Origin: Symsagittifera roscoffensis
Lineage: Eukaryota > Xenacoelomorpha > Acoela > Convolutidae
Reading direction: 5' to 3'
DNA: 64,000 bases
NCBI RefSeq assembly: GCF_963678635.1
Contig: NC_087065.1
Span: forward strand, 41,105,430 to 41,169,429
Both the position numbers and the translations under genes were made by a program. This document shows positions 1 to 8,705 of this stretch, one piece after another. The notes beneath the pieces are model-generated. The model was not told the origin of the DNA and searched no databases. It was given only the letters and a program-made list of their open reading frames with translations. Position 1 is the stretch's first letter; every line of letters starts with the position of its first letter.

Positions 1-1
1 T

Positions 2-3000
2 GCAGTCTCCAGCACAACACCTTCGACGGATGATAAGTCAGAAGGCTCGAGAATGAAGACCTATTCAGACAGGGATTCGACCTCGGGATCAGAACTGTCA
101 GAACTGGCGATACACACGCTACTAGTGGAAACTCGGGCGAGAAACCTGGACAGAGAGGTGTACCAGGATCCTGACAGTGATCGCTACCTAATACCAAGCG
201 AAAGAGTCTTTGACAACGCAGCGGATGACTTAGAAACGATAGCGGTATCGAAACGTTCGATAAGCCTGTTGCCGCAGAAAGAGGTAGTCAGGACTGATCT
301 TCAGCCGTTTCAACAAGAAACACAACCGTTGGCGAAGATTTGGTGCGTTAAGATGGAAGAAGACACACATCAGCCCAACGAGCTGAACAGTCAGATGAGA
401 GTCATGAAGACGTACTTGAAGGCGAGATACAGACTCTCGGACCTTCTAAGGGCGCAGAGAAATGATCGCATGACAAGCAACCTAAAAAGGTGGATAGAAA
501 ACGGTGCACCTGACAAAGGTGACCTAGAAGAAGACAGCTATAGGATCCTGAGACAATACTTCATGCAGAAGGAGGGGAGATTATATCTGAACAAGGACGG
601 GATCGTGGCTTGCAGGAGAAGAGAAGAAGACAAGGTCTTATACAAATATAACGCGATAGTGTTGCCGCAACTCTATCAGACAGAACTATTATTCAGGTCG
701 CATGATCAGATGGGCCATCAAGGGATCGACAAAGTGTATCAGAGGATCCTGAAGCGCTTTGAGTGGCCTGGAATGAAAAAGGCATGTGAGAAATGGGTAA
801 CAGCCTGCCTGTCATGCCAACAGGTCAAGGATCCAAGGAAGTTGCGATTTCTTTTACAGTCGATTGAGTCGTCTGAATTCAACGAGGTGGTGCAGATAGA
901 TCACCAGAAGATATGCATGACAGACAGCGGTTACAACCAAGTCTTGGTCATGATAGATCACTTCACGAAGTATGCAGAGGCCGTGCCCTGCATAACTGCC
1001 TCGGCGGAAGAGACATGCGACCACCTGATCAATACGTGGATAGCAAGACATGGTTGTCCAATGACGTTTCAATCGGACAATGGAACGGCTTTCGTAGGCG
1101 AGCTTACGAAAGAGCTTATGAGACGGTCACAAGTCGCTCAGGCTCACTCCACAACATACCATCCTCAGACGAATGGCTTAGTAGAAAGACAGAATAGGAC
1201 GTTAGTGTCGATGCTGAGGGTATATTGTTCCAGGTACATGACCGATTGGGACAGATACCTTCCACAGGTGATGGGAGCTTATAATAGCACGCAACACTCC
1301 ACCACTGGAGTCAGTCCACACATGATGCTGACGGGACACGAGAAGTCTTTACCTTTGACATTCTTCTACCCAGAGTATGAGGGAAAGAAAACATCCCCAC
1401 AGGTCTACGTGAGGGATGTGATCAGACGCAGACAGGAGTTGAACGACTTGTGTAGACGAAACACTCAGCAGGCACAGGCAAGGCAGAGGAAAAGATTCGA
1501 CAAGAAAGCAGCTGGTTCAAAGGCTTACTCGGTGGGAGACTACGTATGGGTATTTCAGAACGTTATACCACCGAAAGGGACAAAAAAGCTTCTGAAGAAG
1601 TGGAGGGGACCCTTCATGATTACAGAGGTGCACCAAGAGGGACGCTTTTATAGACTGAGTACTGGCCGAGCCGCCCACTACGAGAACAGCAAGCCACACA
1701 ATCCATCGACAGAAGACTGGTGTATACCTGCAGACATGGAAGAAGGGGATTATCTAATGATGGATCCTGCTTGTGAGGTCAATGAAAAAGGCACCAGGGA
1801 GAAGAACGATGGAAACGAAGTCGTAGAGGAAGGTACGGATACACCATTGGACCTGGATCCAAACGAACAGATCGAAGCGGACGATGAAACCTTGCCCTAC
1901 GCAGAGGAAGATTGGCAGGATTCCGAACAGACAGAGGTTCCCAAGAACATGGAACCAGATCTTCCGTTCACGATGCAGACTCGTCAGAAAGACGGGACGA
2001 GACTAAGAAAGAAATACAATCCTTACGGTGACGACTTTGTAGTGGATAGGATAGATCTAAAGAAAATAGTGGAGGAAGTAGTGGGTTTAGAGGAAATAAC
2101 AGTGTCACAGGACATTGACATAGTCGATGATCACAACGATGAGTGGGTTGACGACTGGTCGAAACCCGAGGTGGAGTTCGACGATGAGCAACAGCAGTCA
2201 AATGAACAAGACCTGACGAACCTGCGTGTCTTAGAGTGGCTGAACGAAATGACATCAGACCCTGGAAAGACCAGCGTTACGATTCAAGACGTAGATCGCG
2301 AAAGCGCGAAATACATTAAGACCGAACGAGATGATCCTTCCTGGGCTGCCCAGGAAGGACAACTTCTCATTCCAGCTTCTAATCTTGACTTAATACCCGG
2401 TATGCGATCGACGGGGACGCCGATGGATATTTTTGTCCGGGGAGTGGGGGTAGGACTTACCCACACTGAAAACTTGATAATAAAAAAATTGAGAATAGCA
2501 AGAGAAACAGGAAACTTAGAAGCAGAAACAGGTGAAGAACCTAAGAAACCTGACATAGGCAGGGTAGTTGAGTCATATTTTAATTTACCAAATGAATATT
2601 CTAGTAACATAATACTAACAGACAGTGATTTCATACTCACAAACAGAACATGTGCGGTAGCTATCACCGCAGACATGAGTTTTAGGACGGCGCTAGCGGC
2701 AGATTTTAAGAGGGAATATAAAAACGTGGAATTCCTTTGGAAGCAAAGACCAGGGATAGGGGGCGTAGCAGCCTTACCCCCGGCGGTGTCGCAAATACCG
2801 GGAAAGTACTTATGCTTCCTGGTAACGAGGGCGACAGAGAAGCAACACGTGGACACAGAAAATCTAGTCTTGTCTTTGACGAGGCTGAGGGACTTCCTTG
2901 TGGAAATGGACGTGAAGGAGCTTTCGCTTCCAGTGTACGATCCAAATAGAGGAAGACTGCATCCTCGGGAATTGTACGCGCTTGTACACGTGATATTCTC

Positions 3001-3055
3001 TGATACGAACATACAAGTATATCTACATAAGAAATATTACTTAAGTATAGGCTGA
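2..3055 (+). CDS. pol: Pol polyprotein C-terminal part: integrase plus C-terminal macro domain (5' truncated by window edge)
   Basis: The frame is open from base 2, so the true start lies outside the window; residue numbers here count from the ATG at 53. The retroviral-type integrase has an HHCC zinc domain (HDQMGH near 217-222, CLSC near 253-256) and a core with D in QIDHQK (about 282), D in QSDNGTAF (about 342) and E in GLVERQN, spaced D-35-E. A C-terminal DNA-binding region follows near 500-550 (VGDYVWVFQ, KKWRGPFMI). Then comes an acidic linker of about 300 residues. Residues about 851-998 (ILTDSDFILTNRTCAVAITA, KYLCFLVTRATEK, VKELSLPVYDPNRGRLHPRE, VIFSDTNIQVYLHKKYY) follow the order of a TARG1/Poa1-type macro domain, whose family binds or removes ADP-ribose. 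The glycine-rich loop and the GCGLD-like loop are not conserved, so catalysis is doubtful. The integrase is sure; the macro call is from family memory. Confidence 0.88.
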   Translation, partial: AVSSTTPSTDDKSEGSRMKTYSDRDSTSGSELSELAIHTLLVETRARNLDREVYQDPDSDRYLIPSERVFDNAADDLETIAVSKRSISLLPQKEVVRTDLQPFQQETQPLAKIWCVKMEEDTHQPNELNSQMRVMKTYLKARYRLSDLLRAQRNDRMTSNLKRWIENGAPDKGDLEEDSYRILRQYFMQKEGRLYLNKDGIVACRRREEDKVLYKYNAIVLPQLYQTELLFRSHDQMGHQGIDKVYQRILKRFEWPGMKKACEKWVTACLSCQQVKDPRKLRFLLQSIESSEFNEVVQIDHQKICMTDSGYNQVLVMIDHFTKYAEAVPCITASAEETCDHLINTWIARHGCPMTFQSDNGTAFVGELTKELMRRSQVAQAHSTTYHPQTNGLVERQNRTLVSMLRVYCSRYMTDWDRYLPQVMGAYNSTQHSTTGVSPHMMLTGHEKSLPLTFFYPEYEGKKTSPQVYVRDVIRRRQELNDLCRRNTQQAQARQRKRFDKKAAGSKAYSVGDYVWVFQNVIPPKGTKKLLKKWRGPFMITEVHQEGRFYRLSTGRAAHYENSKPHNPSTEDWCIPADMEEGDYLMMDPACEVNEKGTREKNDGNEVVEEGTDTPLDLDPNEQIEADDETLPYAEEDWQDSEQTEVPKNMEPDLPFTMQTRQKDGTRLRKKYNPYGDDFVVDRIDLKKIVEEVVGLEEITVSQDIDIVDDHNDEWVDDWSKPEVEFDDEQQQSNEQDLTNLRVLEWLNEMTSDPGKTSVTIQDVDRESAKYIKTERDDPSWAAQEGQLLIPASNLDLIPGMRSTGTPMDIFVRGVGVGLTHTENLIIKKLRIARETGNLEAETGEEPKKPDIGRVVESYFNLPNEYSSNIILTDSDFILTNRTCAVAITADMSFRTALAADFKREYKNVEFLWKQRPGIGGVAALPPAVSQIPGKYLCFLVTRATEKQHVDTENLVLSLTRLRDFLVEMDVKELSLPVYDPNRGRLHPRELYALVHVIFSDTNIQVYLHKKYYLSIG

Positions 3056-3451
3056 GTGATGTGCGAGAGGGTGTTAGGCCAAAGACTAAGTTGTGTGTAA
3101 TATGTGAGAGGTGCGTTATGTTATGTTATGTGTTAGGTTATTAAGATCATGGGTAAGTAGGGGTTAGTGACCATGAACAACTAAATGACGATCTTGGGAA
3201 TAGATCCAAAGTTTGGACTGTCCAATCTTAGGTCGAATTCCAAAATTTTAGAAACCAATTGATTTTAGTAAATTTTAGGATAAATATCTTTTTATCTGAA
3301 CTGTCTTTAAGCAAATTTTAACGATGTATGTTAAGGTGAAATTGACAGGTGTGACATTCGTGATTCCTTTTCTAGATCCTGATTGATCATTTAATTGCTC
3401 ACTTGAGTCAAAACTTGAAATCGAATCAAATTAAATTTGGAAAAGAACAGT
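3056..3451 (+). other. Non-coding spacer between pol and ORF2 of element 1
   Basis: About 400 bases without an ORF on the sense strand separate the Pol stop from the first ATG of ORF2. It is richer in A and T than the flanking ORFs. I see no clear splice acceptor, hairpin or promoter in it. ORF2 must be reached by splicing, internal initiation or a separate promoter, because the gap is too long for simple reinitiation. Confidence 0.5.
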
Positions 3452-6400
3452 ATGGATAATTTCAACCTGGACGAATTGATGGACCTGGCAGAGGCATATG
3501 TAGGACCGATGGTAGATGCGTTCTATCGTCGGCTGATCGAACGAGACTTCGCTCTGGAGGACCCAGAGGTGGTCATGTTGCTGACCGCCCTGATTAACAT
3601 CTTGGGGCACGACAACCGTGGGGACCGCCCCACGGAAGTCCTGTTGATGGCAGCATATGGAGAAAGAGGAGTACTAGACCGCCCGAACATGAGAGTGATG
3701 AGGTGGAGAAACGGGGCTCTCTCAGGGAGTGACTTGGCGAATGAGCCTGGGTTGGGAAGTTCTAGGACTTACCAACCAGGTGAGATGCCAATGCCCTCCA
3801 AGCCCAAACCTGGGCTGACGAGAATGCATCGGGAGATGAACAGCGAGGCGACCTCGTCTGGTTCACCACTGAGAGCAGCTGTGCCACCAAAAGGGGCGAA
3901 AGTAACACAGAAGGTTCAGACGAACCAAACCATTCAAGATCTGGACGAGATGAACGATCAGTTGAGAAGTACGAAGAAGGAGTTAGACGATATGACGAAG
4001 ACCATGCTGGCGATGGAGGAAGACCGGGACATGTGGAGAAAGTTGTTTGAAGACTGCAACAAAAAGCAGGGTCAAGAGATCGAACGCTTAAGGCAGGAAT
4101 ACAAAGAGCGATCGGAGCAGGTGGCGTTGACGACGTCCATTGAGAAAATGATACCTGCAAGGGATATTCCTCGTGGGCAGTCCCCGATGGAGCTCTTGAC
4201 ACCTCGAGAAATGAGTCAAACAACGGAGACACGGCTTCCAGCAGAGACGAACCGAGTAACAATCCCGGATCCTAGTGACACCTTGGGTGATCCCGTCGTA
4301 GAACAGACAGTGAGAAAACTGATAGAGACCGCTGGACGATTGGTCGCTAACAAGAATGCACCAGGTTCCGGGGTGACTGCACCCTATGGAACGATTGACG
4401 ATACGGGCAGAGTACAACTCTCCCAGACAGTAATCAGACAAGGGATGAGTAACGTGACACCACTCATGGGGAACTCAAGAATCCCAGAGAGGGAAGTAAG
4501 GAAGATGCCAGCGAAGAAAGTGTCTCGTGTAATAGACGTGCAGAAGAATAATCAATTGAAGTATAGTTTCACGGGAGTTCCGGAGACAGATCCGAGAGCC
4601 TGCTTCAATCGAGCTACCTGGAGCCCGGCTGTGAACCTGCAGCAACCACCACTCGGGACATCTCACCTGATATTGGGAGACAGCTTAGTCAGAGTGCTGT
4701 CGAATTTGAGGACCTCATGGGTCACCACGGTGATGGCCTTTGGAGGCGCGACGATTGCCCAATTATATCGCATGGTGGAGCTGATGAATCCAGGGAAGAT
4801 ACCTAATGTGATGATCTTAGTTGGGACGAATGACATCTCCAGAGGATCAGATGAGCAGGAAGCACTGTGGGAAGCAATGATGGTGTGTTTGTTTACTACT
4901 CTCTGGCAGAAGTTCAGTTGCGCGGTACTGACCGTTTGCGCGGTGCCAATGAACACAAGAAGCCTGACAGTATCAGGAAGAAGGCACAACGAGGGAGTCA
5001 TGAGATGGAACAACATCTTGAGAAACCTAGCAAATCGAAACGCCGGAAGAATGATCCTCATGGACATTGAACATGAATTGAGAGCCATGGATCAAGCCAG
5101 ACTGACCACAGATGGCATCCACTTCGACAGTGTCGAAGGACAAGCTTGGTTGAATCGAGTCTTCCAAGAACGGTTGGATGAGCTGGAAGCAGAACTCTTT
5201 GACACAGGAGTGCTGAAGGAAGAGGGAACGGTGAGTGATACGGTGATCACCACCTTTGTGCCTCCTAACCTGGAAACACGCTTGGGTACGGTCCCAGCCG
5301 CCATAAATTACCGGCAACAAAGCTCCAGTGAACCAGGTCGAAGAACAGACGTACAAGATCGGTTGGGAGAAGCACCGATGAGGAGGACAATCCATCCTAG
5401 GAAAAGGATAGGACCTGTCAACCAACCAATCGAGGAAGTAGCAGGCACATCCAGATCGGACACTAGATCGGAGACGACGAGTACCAGTCGAGAGGAGAGA
5501 CCGAGCAGAGGCTCATTGATGTGGTCGCGATCCATACCGTCTCCTTGGCATATATACAAAGAAGAACTAATGAAGCTGGACCTACAGAGAGTGAGCTTCA
5601 TCGAAGATGCAAGGAGGATGCTGAATGGAGCGACGCTATCCGTCAGCAGATTGTACTCGATAACCGGCGTAGACTGGTTGATAGCCGCTAGCATACATTT
5701 CAGCTCCACGACGGCCTTGAGATTTGCCGACTTGGAGGGACTGCCCTCCAACAACACAATAGGACCTGTGAATGCAAGACCGTTGCAAGATGTGAGATTG
5801 AACCATGATGAGAGGAATCGTGAAGAAAGGCCAGGAAGATTCCTGACGGCGAGAGCGCCGATTGGACAACACGTAAAGATATTTAGGCAATTGACGACAC
5901 CACCTGGTCATGTGAAGGAGAGAGTGTACCCAAAACTAGTGAACCAAGAGGGTGATGCCCAGAGATATGGCGGATTGACAGCGATAAAGAAAGATGAGAC
6001 CATCTTCGCCGCCTACGACAAAGCAGAGATGAGAAAGGCCAAAATCATGGTAGTAGCGAATTCAGAGTTCGTGTACACCTCCAAGTCTTTGTTTTGGCCG
6101 GACGTCATAATGCTGGCCGCAGTTGACCTAGACCTATTGCAATCAGTGTCATTGGCTATAGGGGTACAGAGGCAGACAGAGATGAACCCGATAACGATTG
6201 TGTTTGCTGGCATCAATGACCATCTACACAGTAGAGGTTTTCTGAGCAGCCTCAGAGATCCTGCAACAGCAGAAAACGCAGTATGGCCCGCGATAAAAGA
6301 CATCCTGGAGTCAATGGGTGAAGTGGTAGACGCGACAAAGGAGGGATCATTCAACAAAGTGACATTGAGAGTAGTATTTGCGTTGTCTCCGGGATATGCA

Positions 6401-8701
6401 TATCTCCCGGATGGACTGAAATTTGTGTATGCAATGGTAGCCTTACTTTCGGAGGGAAAATATGATGTGATCATATCAGCCCCGAATCGCATGATAGAAA
6501 TGGAGAACTTGAGGCCACTTAAGGCTGAACTGCCGGCAGTATGGTCAGATATCTCAAACGCGATGAGAGGGTTCAAGGGTCACGCGTTACACATGTTGGT
6601 GTTGGACGAAGTGCTGGGGTTGGAACTGTCCAACTTCAGTCGGCAACTCAAACTGAAACCAGGAATAGATGACGACCATCGAGTGATCACGGCGATGTCC
6701 AACGACTTGTGGTTCCGAGCAATGGAAGTGGCGAGTGAAGACACGAGAAGAAAGAATTCACTGGAGACGAGAGCTCATCTGGAAGCGATGGTGCTGAGAA
6801 CCAAGCCGGAAGCAAACCAGTGGCTACACCTGAATCCGAGAGTAGCGGCATTGGGTGCAGATGCTTTTCAGCAGGGCCCAGTAATGATCACTAAGATATA
6901 CGCCTACTTGTTGAAGGAGGTGAACCTGGCGGAAAATGCCGGAGAAAAGACAGCTGAGTTCGTGAACAGAATGTGTCAGATTACTCTGGAAACCTTCTGG
7001 ACCCAGGAAGTGAAAGGACAGGAGGGATTTGAAAGGACAGACAGCATGCTAGAAGGGTTGGGAGCCGGATGGACCGCGTCCTTCTTGGCAAAAGTCTACC
7101 CGAAAGTCTCGCACTACTTGATAAAGGAATTCCTCCAAGCGGTAGTGAAAGTATCGATAGTGGAATTAATAGCCCTGTTCGTGACATTTGGAGCGGAGAA
7201 TTTCGTGAAAGGACCGGTGATACTGCTTACGGATGGAATACAGAACCTGCGACTAGATGGACTTCTGAAATTGATCGCAATAACCCACGGAAACTTGGGA
7301 GGGCTGATGAAACTGGCACGTTGTCCAGAGCAGATGAAAGAGAGAGTGAGGAATCTGGATATGAAGAAATCCACAGACTCGTGGAACAAAATAAGAGACC
7401 TGAGACACACTCTTATCCAGTATCTCTTGCAGCAAAATCGCTTTGGAACCGGAGAAGACGAGACAATTGAAAGAGAGGAAGATGTTAGACGACATGTTGG
7501 AGGCATGCCGCTGTTAACAGATTTGAGCTTAGCTATGAGAATCGATCCCTTGGCGCTGATCAGAGGAGTCACGGAGTTCGTGACAGTGATCTATGGACCA
7601 GCAGTCACCTTTGCGTTCCCTGACGTTAAAGTGGAAGCATATAGGAGGTCGGTGTTGCACCTGAACCTCATATCGGCAGTGGACGGTAGTACACTGAACT
7701 GGTGTGAGCTGCACGCATTGCGAGAGCTCATGAGTGAAGATCTGTTATTTGCGAAAATATCGGAGCCAGAGATGACAGTCATCAATTTTGACGATCACTT
7801 CTGTGACCGCATGGGAGAAGTAGAAAGAGGGCACATCGAGGTGTTTCCAAAGCTTTGGAATCTGAGGCCCTATGATAAAACGAATGGCGAAATGACCAGA
7901 GTGCCTCGTCTCACAGCAGCGTATCACAAGGTGAGAGAAGAGACGAAGGATTGGGGCGATTACAAGAAGCTACCCGAAGCAATCCCTGAATTCCCTCTGA
8001 TAAGAAGGATGTTGCTCGGAGCAGTCTCCGTAGTACAAACTCCTAGGTTGAGAGCATTCGAAACCAATGAAAGGAGAGTAGGGAATTTCTCAGCGACGAT
8101 GGATCCATACTTCGTGGGGAGAAATGCCGCCGTGTTACAGTACACACGATTTGCGTACACGGATCAAGCGACGAGAAGGCGAATAAGCAACGCCGCTACT
8201 CCCAATCCTGAAGGATTTGATGAGGAATGGAGGGGACTAGGCTTAGCTCCAATGAGGATGAGAGGCAGGACTGAATTGCCTGAAGCCTCAGTAATCCTGA
8301 CCAGTGTGAGAAAAGAGATGAAAGTTGCGGGAATATTGCAGACGAGAATTTTCCTAGCACCCTTCGGCTGCGAAGAAACCAAAGTGGTCCATGGAGAAGA
8401 GGAAGATAAATCAGCCGGTACATTGCTCATACCGAGATTCCAGGAAGAAGCTGATGATGACAAACAAGGACCATTGAACTCGAATGGGGACAAGTCAGAA
8501 GGAGATGACGGACAGGGTGGAAACCGTCAGACGGAAGAACCCATGCAACAAGATCAAGCTGGTGGGGAAGACGACAGGGCATCGACAGGAGGAACATCCA
8601 GCCTGGATTTCAATATCTTCAGTGATCTTGAGAATAATGCAGACACGTTGGAAACGACTGAGCCAGCGGATCTCGACACTGGAACCTCCATCAGCCTTTG
8701 A
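3452..8701 (+). CDS. Element 1 ORF2: 1749-aa protein with coiled coil, SGNH hydrolase domain and second SGNH-like domain
   Basis: I chose the ATG at 3452; the frame is open back to a TTG at 3437. A hydrophilic coiled coil lies near residues 160-225. Residues about 405-570 carry the complete SGNH/GDSL hydrolase set: HLILGDSL (Ser near 410), AFGGATIAQL (Gly), LVGTNDIS (Asn near 459) and TTDGIHFD (Asp and His near 554-557). In other systems such domains are lipid or carbohydrate esterases; CR1-type LINEs carry one in ORF1, but a gypsy-type element is not its usual home. A second region near 850-1090 has an analogous block (FAGINDHLH near 917) without a GDS serine or DxxH, so it looks like a degenerate paralogous domain. 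The rest (about 1100-1650) is helical and unrecognised, and the C-terminus is acidic (EEADDDKQ). It sits after pol, where env would be, but I see no signal peptide or membrane anchor. Confidence 0.85.
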   Translation: MDNFNLDELMDLAEAYVGPMVDAFYRRLIERDFALEDPEVVMLLTALINILGHDNRGDRPTEVLLMAAYGERGVLDRPNMRVMRWRNGALSGSDLANEPGLGSSRTYQPGEMPMPSKPKPGLTRMHREMNSEATSSGSPLRAAVPPKGAKVTQKVQTNQTIQDLDEMNDQLRSTKKELDDMTKTMLAMEEDRDMWRKLFEDCNKKQGQEIERLRQEYKERSEQVALTTSIEKMIPARDIPRGQSPMELLTPREMSQTTETRLPAETNRVTIPDPSDTLGDPVVEQTVRKLIETAGRLVANKNAPGSGVTAPYGTIDDTGRVQLSQTVIRQGMSNVTPLMGNSRIPEREVRKMPAKKVSRVIDVQKNNQLKYSFTGVPETDPRACFNRATWSPAVNLQQPPLGTSHLILGDSLVRVLSNLRTSWVTTVMAFGGATIAQLYRMVELMNPGKIPNVMILVGTNDISRGSDEQEALWEAMMVCLFTTLWQKFSCAVLTVCAVPMNTRSLTVSGRRHNEGVMRWNNILRNLANRNAGRMILMDIEHELRAMDQARLTTDGIHFDSVEGQAWLNRVFQERLDELEAELFDTGVLKEEGTVSDTVITTFVPPNLETRLGTVPAAINYRQQSSSEPGRRTDVQDRLGEAPMRRTIHPRKRIGPVNQPIEEVAGTSRSDTRSETTSTSREERPSRGSLMWSRSIPSPWHIYKEELMKLDLQRVSFIEDARRMLNGATLSVSRLYSITGVDWLIAASIHFSSTTALRFADLEGLPSNNTIGPVNARPLQDVRLNHDERNREERPGRFLTARAPIGQHVKIFRQLTTPPGHVKERVYPKLVNQEGDAQRYGGLTAIKKDETIFAAYDKAEMRKAKIMVVANSEFVYTSKSLFWPDVIMLAAVDLDLLQSVSLAIGVQRQTEMNPITIVFAGINDHLHSRGFLSSLRDPATAENAVWPAIKDILESMGEVVDATKEGSFNKVTLRVVFALSPGYAYLPDGLKFVYAMVALLSEGKYDVIISAPNRMIEMENLRPLKAELPAVWSDISNAMRGFKGHALHMLVLDEVLGLELSNFSRQLKLKPGIDDDHRVITAMSNDLWFRAMEVASEDTRRKNSLETRAHLEAMVLRTKPEANQWLHLNPRVAALGADAFQQGPVMITKIYAYLLKEVNLAENAGEKTAEFVNRMCQITLETFWTQEVKGQEGFERTDSMLEGLGAGWTASFLAKVYPKVSHYLIKEFLQAVVKVSIVELIALFVTFGAENFVKGPVILLTDGIQNLRLDGLLKLIAITHGNLGGLMKLARCPEQMKERVRNLDMKKSTDSWNKIRDLRHTLIQYLLQQNRFGTGEDETIEREEDVRRHVGGMPLLTDLSLAMRIDPLALIRGVTEFVTVIYGPAVTFAFPDVKVEAYRRSVLHLNLISAVDGSTLNWCELHALRELMSEDLLFAKISEPEMTVINFDDHFCDRMGEVERGHIEVFPKLWNLRPYDKTNGEMTRVPRLTAAYHKVREETKDWGDYKKLPEAIPEFPLIRRMLLGAVSVVQTPRLRAFETNERRVGNFSATMDPYFVGRNAAVLQYTRFAYTDQATRRRISNAATPNPEGFDEEWRGLGLAPMRMRGRTELPEASVILTSVRKEMKVAGILQTRIFLAPFGCEETKVVHGEEEDKSAGTLLIPRFQEEADDDKQGPLNSNGDKSEGDDGQGGNRQTEEPMQQDQAGGEDDRASTGGTSSLDFNIFSDLENNADTLETTEPADLDTGTSISL

Positions 8702-8705
8702 GGAA

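Noticed and set aside
2284-3012. 242-codon minus-strand ORF opposite the macro-domain part of Pol
   Set aside because: It mirrors a strong sense ORF with conserved integrase and macro motifs; its composition is Ser/Phe-rich and it shows no domain.
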